This document shows positions 16,518 through 22,885 of a stretch of 40,343 nt of DNA, one piece after another. The stretch covers positions 1-40,343 of the forward strand of contig CAJQSO010000001.1 of assembly GCA_905614365.1 (NCBI GenBank), given 5' to 3'. The position numbers were made by a program, and so were the translations under genes. The first letter of the stretch is position 1. Each line of letters begins with the position of its first letter. The notes beneath the pieces are model-generated. The model was not told the origin of the DNA and did not search any database. It saw only the letters and a program-made list of their open reading frames with translations. Source of the DNA: an uncultured Candidatus Thioglobus sp. Its GTDB lineage: Bacteria > Pseudomonadota > Gammaproteobacteria > PS1 > Pseudothioglobaceae.

Positions 16518-16601
16518 AAATAGTTGCTGTTACATGACATTATATTGTACCAAATTAGTAATCTATTTGCAAAAAAATAAACACAATAACAGCAGCTATT
16601 T
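16518..16601. repeat. Long-spaced inverted repeat downstream of the TPR gene
   Basis: Two 15-base arms (16518-16532 and 16587-16601) pair at all positions if one G-T wobble is allowed, with a 54-base AT-rich loop. It lies between tRNA-Glu copy 2 and the TPR gene stop at 16685. It could be a small structured RNA, a mini-element, or an mRNA 3' structure; no T tract follows either arm closely. Confidence 0.45.
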
Positions 16602-16684
16602 ATACAAATCAAATCTCAAATTTAAATGCTAATATCGAACCCTTTTGAATAAATAGTTAATCAAAGAAACTTTAAGAAATATTA

Positions 16685-18298
16685 TTAAAGTGAAGTCAAG
16701 TTAAATAAATCCATTCGGGTCTTGGCTTGATCATAAATATGTTGATAATATAATATATTTTGGTTTAATAAATCAGCGCTTGGGTCTCCAATACCCTTTG
16801 CATAATCAATCCACTTTCGAATAATTAAAATATCACTTAAACTTAGACCATAAAGACTTTTTCTGATGATTTTTTTAGCGTATAAAGAGTTTTTTTTATC
16901 ATGAGATTCTTCAAAAACTTTCCAGTCTTTATTAAAGCTCATTAATTGAGGGCCAGACTTATTAATTTCTTTATAATCAGGGTAAGAAATTGAATATTCT
17001 GAACAGCCTCTTTTTATTGAGGAAGTTAACTCAGGTGCAATACTCCCTTTAATAATAAAATCAAGATGATTAGCAATTGATTGAGCTTGCTTCAGCCCAG
17101 AACAAAAAATAATGCCCTTGTAAGATCCAGAAATTTCTGACCTCAACTCTACCATACACTTTCGAGTATTATTTTCATTTAGCTCTAATTGATCAAAAAC
17201 AATAAATAACTTTATTAAGTCAATTACAGTTCTAGGTTCAACTTGAACTTTATAACAACCAAAACAAAACTCGGGAATAATGTCATGTTTATCAAAGATT
17301 GACATGTGTCTTTCGCAATCCAAATTAACTGAATTACGACGGAAAACCTGAGACAGCTTAGTTTCAAGTTCTAATCCAAAACTACTTATACAATCTTCAG
17401 CCCTAGAAAGTAAGTTTACAACTTGTTCATCAGAAATAACTCTTGATAAATCACCTTCAATCTCAATTTTTCTAATTTCTTCATTGACTTTTATTATTAG
17501 ATTTGAATTTTCTTTTTGTGCTCTATAGCTTGTCATTAGCGACACTAGGCTTTCTTTAGCCTCAGAGTAATCAGATTTAATCTCAATCGCTTTTTTGTAG
17601 CTATCGATAGCAGCTTCTAAATCACCCTTATCCCTTAAAACATCGCCTATATTGAAATAAGCCTCAGCATGGCCCGGCTCAATTTTTAGTACATTTTTAT
17701 AGCTATCGATAGCAGACTCTAAATCACCCTTATCCTTATGGATATTACCCATATTGATATAAGCCTCAGCATGGTTTGGTTTAATTTTTAGTACATTTTT
17801 ATAGCTATCGATAGCAGCCTCTAAATCATCATTCTTCTTAAGGGCAATACCCATGTTGTAATAAGCCTCAGCGAAGTCAGATTTAATTTCTAACGCATTT
17901 TTGTAGCTAACAATAGCACCTTCAAAATTACCCTTATCCTTCAGGGCATTCCCCATGTTGTAATAAGCCTCAGCATAATCAGATTTAATTTCTAACGCAT
18001 GTTTGTAACTTACGATAGCTCCCTCTAAATCACCCTTCTTCTTAAGAGCAATACCTATGTTGTAATAAGCCTCAGCATACTCAGGTTTAATCTTTAGAGC
18101 TTTTTTATAGTTATCAATAGCATCATCGAATTGCATTAATCCTACATTGGAGGCACCAGAAATATTGCAAAGGATAACGGAGTTTGGAAATTTCTCCAGC
18201 ATTTTTCTGGAGTTAGCTAAGGCTTGCTGCAAATTCCCATTAGAAAAGAGATTAAAAATTGGCTGTAAAATCTCTATTGGAGGGTCTTGACTTTTCAT
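16685..18298 (-). CDS. TPR protein with unrecognised cysteine/histidine-containing C-terminal domain
   Basis: A 537-residue soluble protein without signal peptide. Residues 7-250 form about seven TPRs with very regular 34-residue spacing (AEAYYNMGNALKDKG...); residues 255-290 are a charged helical linker; residues 290-537 are a domain I do not recognise. That domain contains Cys328-x2-His331 and, 13 residues later, Cys345-x2-Cys348 (FCFGCYK), a possible metal site, then an alpha/beta-looking part (YKGIIFCSGLKQAQSIANHL) and a helical tail. It is not a sulfotransferase: no PAPS loop. It is flanked on both sides by perfect 90-bp tRNA-Glu repeats. No strong promoter or terminator is evident. Function unknown; target binding through TPRs is likely. 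Confidence 0.85.
   Translation of the reverse strand: MKSQDPPIEILQPIFNLFSNGNLQQALANSRKMLEKFPNSVILCNISGASNVGLMQFDDAIDNYKKALKIKPEYAEAYYNIGIALKKKGDLEGAIVSYKHALEIKSDYAEAYYNMGNALKDKGNFEGAIVSYKNALEIKSDFAEAYYNMGIALKKNDDLEAAIDSYKNVLKIKPNHAEAYINMGNIHKDKGDLESAIDSYKNVLKIEPGHAEAYFNIGDVLRDKGDLEAAIDSYKKAIEIKSDYSEAKESLVSLMTSYRAQKENSNLIIKVNEEIRKIEIEGDLSRVISDEQVVNLLSRAEDCISSFGLELETKLSQVFRRNSVNLDCERHMSIFDKHDIIPEFCFGCYKVQVEPRTVIDLIKLFIVFDQLELNENNTRKCMVELRSEISGSYKGIIFCSGLKQAQSIANHLDFIIKGSIAPELTSSIKRGCSEYSISYPDYKEINKSGPQLMSFNKDWKVFEESHDKKNSLYAKKIIRKSLYGLSLSDILIIRKWIDYAKGIGDPSADLLNQNILYYQHIYDQAKTRMDLFNLTSL
17601..18120 (-). repeat. 102-bp tandem repeat coding for TPRs
   Basis: The core CTATCGATAGCAGC or close variants recurs at 17601, 17703 and 17805 and, more diverged, at 17907, 18009 and 18111: exactly 102 bases apart, one 34-residue TPR each. 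The first three units are most alike, suggesting recent internal duplication. Repeat number could vary between strains by slippage or recombination. Confidence 0.88.
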
Positions 18299-18548
18299 AC
18301 TTCAATTATATTTTAATTTAATCGTAATGAAAATCTAAATCTCTTTCTGATATTTTATGAATAAAAATATTAAAAGGCCTCATCCTAAGAGGATCATTAA
18401 GATTTGAATACTTATGAAAGAGGAAAGTGGGTATATTTATTGAAATACTTAAAAATAATCCTATATGCCTAGAATATAAGAATAATTTTTTATAAAGTTT
18501 AGTAGTGCTTTTTTTCTCTAAGCCAAATTTACAAGGTTAACTTTGAGT

Positions 18549-18638
18549 ATGGCATCGCGTAGGGGAATCGAACCCCTCTTGCCAGGATGAAAACCTGGAG
18601 TCCTAACCGATAGACGAACGCGACATTAAAACTATTTT
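18549..18638. repeat. 90-bp perfect direct repeat containing tRNA-Glu, right copy
   Basis: Partner of 16331-16420, same orientation. The two copies are about 2.2 kb apart and enclose the TPR gene at 16685-18298. Confidence 0.92.
18550..18624 (-). tRNA. tRNA-Glu (UUC), copy 3
   Basis: Same 75-base sequence as copy 2, with anticodon TTC and encoded CCA. It follows tRNA-Ala by 17 bases and is presumably co-transcribed from the promoter at 18748-18775. This arrangement suggests it is the ancestral locus of the duplication. Confidence 0.95.
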
Positions 18639-18641
18639 GCT

Positions 18642-18717
18642 TGGTGGAGCTAGGCGGGATCGAACCGCCGACCTCTTCACTGCCAGCGAAGCGCTCTCCC
18701 AGCTGAGCTATAGCCCC
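18642..18717 (-). tRNA. tRNA-Ala (GGC)
   Basis: A 76-base cloverleaf beginning GGGGCTATAGCTCAGCTGGG and ending in encoded CCA after the discriminator A. Anticodon stem CTTCG/TGAAG (one G-T wobble) with loop CTGGCAG gives anticodon GGC. The G-T/G3-U70-type alanine identity pair is present in the acceptor stem (GGGGCTA with TAGCTCC). It is first in a two-gene tRNA operon. Confidence 0.95.
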
Positions 18718-18747
18718 AAGTAACTAGGATGTTTAGCAAAAGCGTAA

Positions 18748-18775
18748 ATTATAATCTGTATCTCATTTCAGTCAA
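18748..18775 (-). promoter_or_regulatory. Promoter of the tRNA-Ala/tRNA-Glu operon
   Basis: On the minus strand TTGACT (18770-18775), 16-base spacer, TATAAT (18748-18753), about 31 bases from the 5' end of tRNA-Ala. Both hexamers are near-consensus, as expected for a stable-RNA operon. Confidence 0.75.
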
Positions 18776-18800
18776 GTCAAAATTGGTAAAATAATACATT

Positions 18801-19523
18801 ATGGAAAAAACATACACTAGCAATCAATACTCAATCGAAGTGCTTTATCATATTGGCGCCTATGAAAATTCAATTCATTTTATTTTTGATGAGGCAACTA
18901 AGACATGCGCAATTGTCGACCCAGCTTGGGAGCCAGATTTATTTCTAAAGAAAATTAACGACAAAGGCTATACCCTTACTGATATTTGGATTACTCACTG
19001 GCATGGTGACCATACAAATGCGGTCGATGACTTAGCTAATAAAACAGGGGCAAAAATTACTGCTGGCGTTAATGAAGTTCCTTACCTAAATATTGAAAAT
19101 AAAGTTCATACTGTTAAAGATGGTGAAATCATCAACCTAGGCAAAACTGAAATAAAAATTATTGAAACGCCTGGCCATACAGCTGGCGGTATTTGCTATC
19201 TTTTAGCTGAGCACCTTATTGCTGGTGACACATTATTTGTTTATGGTGTTGGTATTTGTAGCCTTGCAGGCTCAAATCCAGTTACATTATTTCATTCACT
19301 TAAAAAATTATTGGCTGAAGTAGATGATGATATTCACTTATTATGTGGGCACAACTATGGTTCAGCAATAACAACAACAATAGCAGAACAAAAAAAAGCA
19401 AACCCTTTCTTACTTATCGAAGATGAAGATACCTTTGTAAGATACAGAATGCATGTTCATGATTCAACTAGAACATACCCAATGTCTCCAATGACATTAG
19501 AAGAAGTAAATGCCTTACTATGA
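18801..19523 (+). CDS. MBL-fold (glyoxalase II-like) metallo-hydrolase
   Basis: A 240-residue cytoplasmic protein with the metallo-beta-lactamase signature THWHGDH at residues 65-71, a third ligand in ETPGHTAGG, a bridging aspartate in IAGDTLF, and LLCGHNYG near the end. This is the pattern of the glyoxalase II/persulfide dioxygenase-like branch. The exact substrate cannot be read: hydroxyacylglutathione hydrolase is possible, but the C-terminal glutathione-binding domain of GloB is short or missing. Its stop overlaps the nadD start by 4 bases (ATGA), placing it first in the nadD-rsfS-rlmH unit. Confidence 0.85.
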   Translation: MEKTYTSNQYSIEVLYHIGAYENSIHFIFDEATKTCAIVDPAWEPDLFLKKINDKGYTLTDIWITHWHGDHTNAVDDLANKTGAKITAGVNEVPYLNIENKVHTVKDGEIINLGKTEIKIIETPGHTAGGICYLLAEHLIAGDTLFVYGVGICSLAGSNPVTLFHSLKKLLAEVDDDIHLLCGHNYGSAITTTIAEQKKANPFLLIEDEDTFVRYRMHVHDSTRTYPMSPMTLEEVNALL

Positions 19524-20122
19524 TAGGAATTTATGGTGGTTCCTTTGATCCCGTTCATCTTGGACACCTTCAAACAGCAACATTAATAAAAAACGAACTC
19601 AATATTGATCGACTGTTTATGCTGCCATGCTTCGAGCCTGTCCATAAAAACTCTCTAAATTACACCTCCAAACAAAGACTTCAAATGCTAGATCTGGCTA
19701 TTGAAGAGTTTAATAGTCTTGAAATTGATACCAGAGAAATTCTTCGTGGTGGAAGCTCGTTCATGATTGACACCCTGCTCGATTTAAAAGAGTCATTTAA
19801 AAATGAGTCAATTTGCTTAATTATTGGAATGGATAGCTTTATCAATTTTAAAACTTGGAAAAACTGGGATGAATTCTCAAAATTGATTCATTTAGCAGTA
19901 CTCCCAAGAAATGGCAATCAGCCAGTTAGTAAAACTCTCACAACTTTTGAGACAGTAGAAAATATTAATAAGCTTGAATCAAACTCAAGTGGGTATTTAT
20001 ATTTCTCTAATTCTCAAATGATAGATATTTCATCAAGTGCTATTAGAGGTAAAATTGCCGCCAATCAAAATCTTGATAATTTATTACCTATTTCTATAAT
20101 TAACTTTCTAAAAAAAATATGA
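19520..20122 (+). CDS. nadD: Nicotinate-nucleotide adenylyltransferase
   Basis: A 200-residue nucleotidyltransferase adenylating nicotinate mononucleotide in NAD synthesis. The N-terminal GGSFDPVHLGHL holds the H-x-x-H-type nucleotidyl-transferase motif, and ISSSAIRGKI near the C-terminus is the ISxTxxR-like phosphate-binding block, here with Ser for Thr. Overlaps both neighbours by 4 bases; nadD-rsfS-rlmH is a widely conserved order. Confidence 0.95.
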   Translation: MIGIYGGSFDPVHLGHLQTATLIKNELNIDRLFMLPCFEPVHKNSLNYTSKQRLQMLDLAIEEFNSLEIDTREILRGGSSFMIDTLLDLKESFKNESICLIIGMDSFINFKTWKNWDEFSKLIHLAVLPRNGNQPVSKTLTTFETVENINKLESNSSGYLYFSNSQMIDISSSAIRGKIAANQNLDNLLPISIINFLKKI

Positions 20123-20454
20123 ATCTTGATAAACAAATAAAAATTGTTGAAAACGTAATTGATGATTTAAAAGGTGAGAACGTTGTAACTCTTAATGTTA
20201 TGAAGCAATGTGATGATATGGAGGCTATTATTATAGCTACTGGTAGATCGATTCAGCATGTCAAGAGTATGGCTAATAACGTCAGCACTGAGGCAAAAAG
20301 AGTGGATATGGTTGTTCTAGGAATCGAGGGTAAACAACAAAGTGAATGGGCCTTGGTTGATCTAGGTGAGGTTGTTGTGCATTTAATGACTGAAAAAACT
20401 AGAGACTTTTATAAATTAGAAAAATTATGGTCTACCGAGGAAGATGAGGATTAA
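20119..20454 (+). CDS. rsfS: Ribosomal silencing factor RsfS
   Basis: A 111-residue RsfS/Iojap family protein that binds ribosomal protein uL14 and blocks 50S-30S joining when nutrients are short. Family features seen: DDMEAIIIATGRSIQHVKSM and the block EWALVDLGEVVVHLM followed by RDFYKLEKLW. Start overlaps nadD (ATGA) and its end overlaps rlmH by 11 bases. Confidence 0.95.
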   Translation: MNLDKQIKIVENVIDDLKGENVVTLNVMKQCDDMEAIIIATGRSIQHVKSMANNVSTEAKRVDMVVLGIEGKQQSEWALVDLGEVVVHLMTEKTRDFYKLEKLWSTEEDED

Positions 20455-20911
20455 TCTAATTACGATCGGAAAAAAAATGCCTAATTGGATTAACCTTGGC
20501 ATTGAACATTATCAAAAACAGCTTCCTAGTTACTATAATTTCACAATTACAAGCTTAGATTCTCAAAGCCGTAAATCAAGCAGTGCTGAAAATTCAAAAA
20601 ACCTTGAAGCAAAATTACTTTTAGAAGCTTCCAGTGAGTCAACCTTTTTAATAGCTTTTGATGAACTTGGAAAGCAACAAACTAGTAAACAAATTTCTAA
20701 GTCAATTGAAAGCTGGCAGCTTGAAGGTGAGAGTGTTGCACTGATTATTGGAGGCGCCGATGGACTTTCTTCAGAAGTTAAACAGAAATGTCATCAGATT
20801 TGGGGACTATCCAACCTAACAATGACGCACTCAATGGCAAGATTGTTAGTAGTAGAGCAAGTTTACCGTGGATATAGCTTACTTAATAACCACCCGTACC
20901 ATAGAGAATAA
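20444..20911 (+). CDS. rlmH: 23S rRNA (pseudouridine1915-N3)-methyltransferase RlmH
   Basis: A 155-residue SPOUT-class methyltransferase that methylates the pseudouridine made by RluD at 1915, so it acts downstream of the rluD product in this same window. The SAM knot is visible in ALIIGGADGLSSEVKQK and LTMTHSMARLLVVEQVYRGY, ending in the conserved HPYHRE. Length equals E. coli RlmH. Last gene of the nadD unit. Confidence 0.96.
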   Translation: MRINLITIGKKMPNWINLGIEHYQKQLPSYYNFTITSLDSQSRKSSSAENSKNLEAKLLLEASSESTFLIAFDELGKQQTSKQISKSIESWQLEGESVALIIGGADGLSSEVKQKCHQIWGLSNLTMTHSMARLLVVEQVYRGYSLLNNHPYHRE

Positions 20912-20919
20912 AATAAATA

Positions 20920-21267
20920 TCAGAGTATTGATTGAATATTCTCTGGAGGCCTTCCAATAGCAATGCCCTTCTCTGTTCTAACAATTGGACGCTCAATTAA
21001 AATTGGATGCTCAAGCATTGCTTTGATTAACTCGTCTTCGCTTAAAGATTTATTAGAGAGCTCCAATTCCTTGTACATAAACTCACCCTTTCTAAGAAGC
21101 TCTCTAGCGCTCATACCCAAGTCATTCAAAATTGCTCTGAGCTCGGATTCACTAGGAGGTTCAATTAAGTAATTAACAACATCAAAGTCAACATCATTTT
21201 GTTCTAAAATAGCAACAGTTGCTCTTGATTTAGAGCAACGAGAATTATGATAAATTTTTGCATTCAT
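20920..21267 (-). CDS. ArsC/YfgD-type glutaredoxin-linked reductase
   Basis: A 115-residue ArsC-family protein. The active-site cysteine is Cys11 in YHNSRCSKSR; the later block HPILIERPIVRTEKG is the arsenate reductase signature with the arginine used in oxyanion binding. It would reduce arsenate with glutathione/glutaredoxin, but there is no arsR, arsB or acr3 nearby and YfgD-type paralogues of unknown substrate look the same. A 11-base divergent gap to the thioredoxin-like gene at 21279 is very short for two promoters. Confidence 0.87.
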   Translation of the reverse strand: MNAKIYHNSRCSKSRATVAILEQNDVDFDVVNYLIEPPSESELRAILNDLGMSARELLRKGEFMYKELELSNKSLSEDELIKAMLEHPILIERPIVRTEKGIAIGRPPENIQSIL

Positions 21268-21278
21268 AAAACTAACTA

Positions 21279-21806
21279 ATGAAAAAAATTCTAATTATAC
21301 TCTGGCTAATAACTCCATTTCATGCAAGCCAAGCGTTAAGTTTTAATGATATAACAAACTGGGTAAAGCCTTTAATGCCATGGTATGAATCTATTTCAGA
21401 ACTTTCATTTAGCCTGACAGACACTGAAGGCAAGATCTTTAATGAGAAAAATACTCGCGGCAAATACCTTGTTATTAATTTTTGGGCAACTTGGTGCACT
21501 CCTTGTTTAAAAGAAATTCCTGCATTTGTAAAATTTTATGATAAAAACTCTGACTACGTTGAGATCCTTGGATTAGATTTTGAGCCTGTGGACCTAGAAG
21601 TAATTAATGATTATGTGGGGCGCTTCTCAATTAACTACCCTATCGTACTTTACAACGAAGATAACGACTCTGAATATTTAAATTTTGGAGAAATTGTAGG
21701 CATGCCAACAACTCAAATTTATAGCCCAGAGGGTGAGCTGCTTCATACTTTTATGGGTGAGATTACAATAGATGATTTGAATGAATTTATAGTACCAACC
21801 TCTTAG
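21279..21806 (+). CDS. Secreted TlpA-like thioredoxin-fold protein
   Basis: A 175-residue protein with an N-terminal signal peptide or anchor (about residues 1-19) and a thioredoxin fold. The active site is WATWCTPCLKE (Cys73, Cys76), and the cis-proline is in VGMPTTQI. It belongs to the TlpA/ResA/AhpC-TSA-like group that reduces periplasmic disulfides, for example in cytochrome c maturation. No ccm genes are near. Its last 20 bases overlap epmB tail to tail. Confidence 0.87.
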   Translation: MKKILIILWLITPFHASQALSFNDITNWVKPLMPWYESISELSFSLTDTEGKIFNEKNTRGKYLVINFWATWCTPCLKEIPAFVKFYDKNSDYVEILGLDFEPVDLEVINDYVGRFSINYPIVLYNEDNDSEYLNFGEIVGMPTTQIYSPEGELLHTFMGEITIDDLNEFIVPTS

Positions 21807-22728
21807 AGTAACCACCCTCATCTCGAACCATTCTTGGTACCAAATAACCCGGCAATAAGGTTTGAAGTGTTTTATAGATCTCTTTGGCTCTTTTATCAGT
21901 GACTAAAAAACGCTCAGCCCCTGACACCTTATCAAGAAGGTGGACATAGTATGGCAATATATTAGACTCAAAAAGCTTACTAGACAATTCAGATAAAACT
22001 TTAGCACTATCATTCACATCCTTAAGTAATACTGACTGATTTAATAAAGTATGGGTCTTTAACCTCTGAACATTTTTCATAAACTCGTCAGATATTTCCC
22101 TCGCATGATTTATATGAAAAACAAAAACAACTTTTAACTTAGTTTTATTAAGCATATCAATCAGCTCCTGAGTAATTCTTGATGGAATTACTACAGCTGT
22201 TCTAGTATGAAACCTAACTGTTTTAATATGACCAATAACCTCAATTTTATTTAGTATATTGCTAAGTTTTTTATCACTTAATGTCAAAGGATCACCGCCA
22301 CTCAAAATAACTTCACTCACTTCTTTTTTATTTATTAAATAATTCTCAATAGCGGGCCAATTTTTTAAAATATCATTAGATACATAATCAAAATTCTGTC
22401 TAAAGCAGTACTGGCAATGTATTGCACACACGCTAGTTGCTATTAGGAGGACTCGCGAGGGATACTTATGAATTAAACCTTTAACTGGAGAGTATTGTTC
22501 ATCTGAAACGGGTGAATCAAAAAAGCCATCAGTAGCTTTTAATTCTTTTGGAAGAATTTGAAGCATTAGTGGATCCAAAGGATCAGACTTATCAATTCTT
22601 TCTGCAAATTCAAGTGGTATTTTGATTGGAAAGTGAAAATCTTTAAACGTACTTCCTTCAAAATATTCGTTGCACTCATTAGCGCTTTTCATTGATGAGC
22701 GCACACTCTCATTCCAAGATTTATTCAT
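21787..22728 (-). CDS. epmB: EF-P (R)-beta-lysylation protein EpmB (lysine 2,3-aminomutase)
   Basis: A 313-residue radical-SAM enzyme that converts L-alpha-lysine to beta-lysine for modification of elongation factor P by EpmA. The cluster motif is C-x3-C-x2-C (Cys101, Cys105, Cys108) in VCAIHCQYCFR; EVILSGGDPLTLSD and a PLP-lysine region near YYVHLLDKVSG follow. It lacks the extra C-terminal domain of catabolic clostridial lysine 2,3-aminomutase, so EpmB is preferred. epmA and efp are not in the window. Divergent from uvrD across a 157-base gap. Confidence 0.92.
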   Translation of the reverse strand: MNKSWNESVRSSMKSANECNEYFEGSTFKDFHFPIKIPLEFAERIDKSDPLDPLMLQILPKELKATDGFFDSPVSDEQYSPVKGLIHKYPSRVLLIATSVCAIHCQYCFRQNFDYVSNDILKNWPAIENYLINKKEVSEVILSGGDPLTLSDKKLSNILNKIEVIGHIKTVRFHTRTAVVIPSRITQELIDMLNKTKLKVVFVFHINHAREISDEFMKNVQRLKTHTLLNQSVLLKDVNDSAKVLSELSSKLFESNILPYYVHLLDKVSGAERFLVTDKRAKEIYKTLQTLLPGYLVPRMVRDEGGYSKRLVL

Positions 22729-22813
22729 ATTAATTTAGTAGTAAGCCAGCTTAACTGTGACAAAGAAATCAGTCATCATTATAATGACTCACAAACTGAT
22801 TATAATTTATCTA

Positions 22814-22828
22814 TACTGCCATACAGTA
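22814..22828. promoter_or_regulatory. Dyad upstream of uvrD (possible operator)
   Basis: Perfect inverted repeat TACTG-N5-CAGTA, overlapping a possible -10 TATACT (22812-22817), 57 bases before the uvrD ATG. The half-site resembles part of an SOS box (CTG/CAG), but the spacing is not that of the E. coli LexA site. Another dyad, AGTCAT-N7-ATGACT, lies at 22771-22789. The symmetry is seen; the regulator is not known. Confidence 0.35.
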
Positions 22829-22885
22829 ATATCCTTTTTCAAGTAATCAGAACAAAAAAACTCCAAATTAAATTTAATACCTAAT

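Noticed and set aside
18360..18400. Short hairpin CCTC...GAGG upstream of the TPR gene as a terminator or riboswitch
   Set aside because: Stem is too short and no T tract or conserved aptamer pattern follows.
10937..18717. Prophage or integrative element
   Set aside because: Despite the tRNA duplications, no integrase, transposase, phage structural or conjugation gene is present; only the repeats and accessory genes can be stated.
20920..21267. Arsenic resistance operon
   Set aside because: Only an ArsC-family protein is present; no arsR, efflux pump or arsenite methylase is near, so a resistance role is not supported.
22814..22828. Canonical E. coli-type SOS (LexA) box before uvrD
   Set aside because: The half-sites are CTG/CAG with five bases between, not CTGT-N8-ACAG, so it was kept only as an unassigned dyad.
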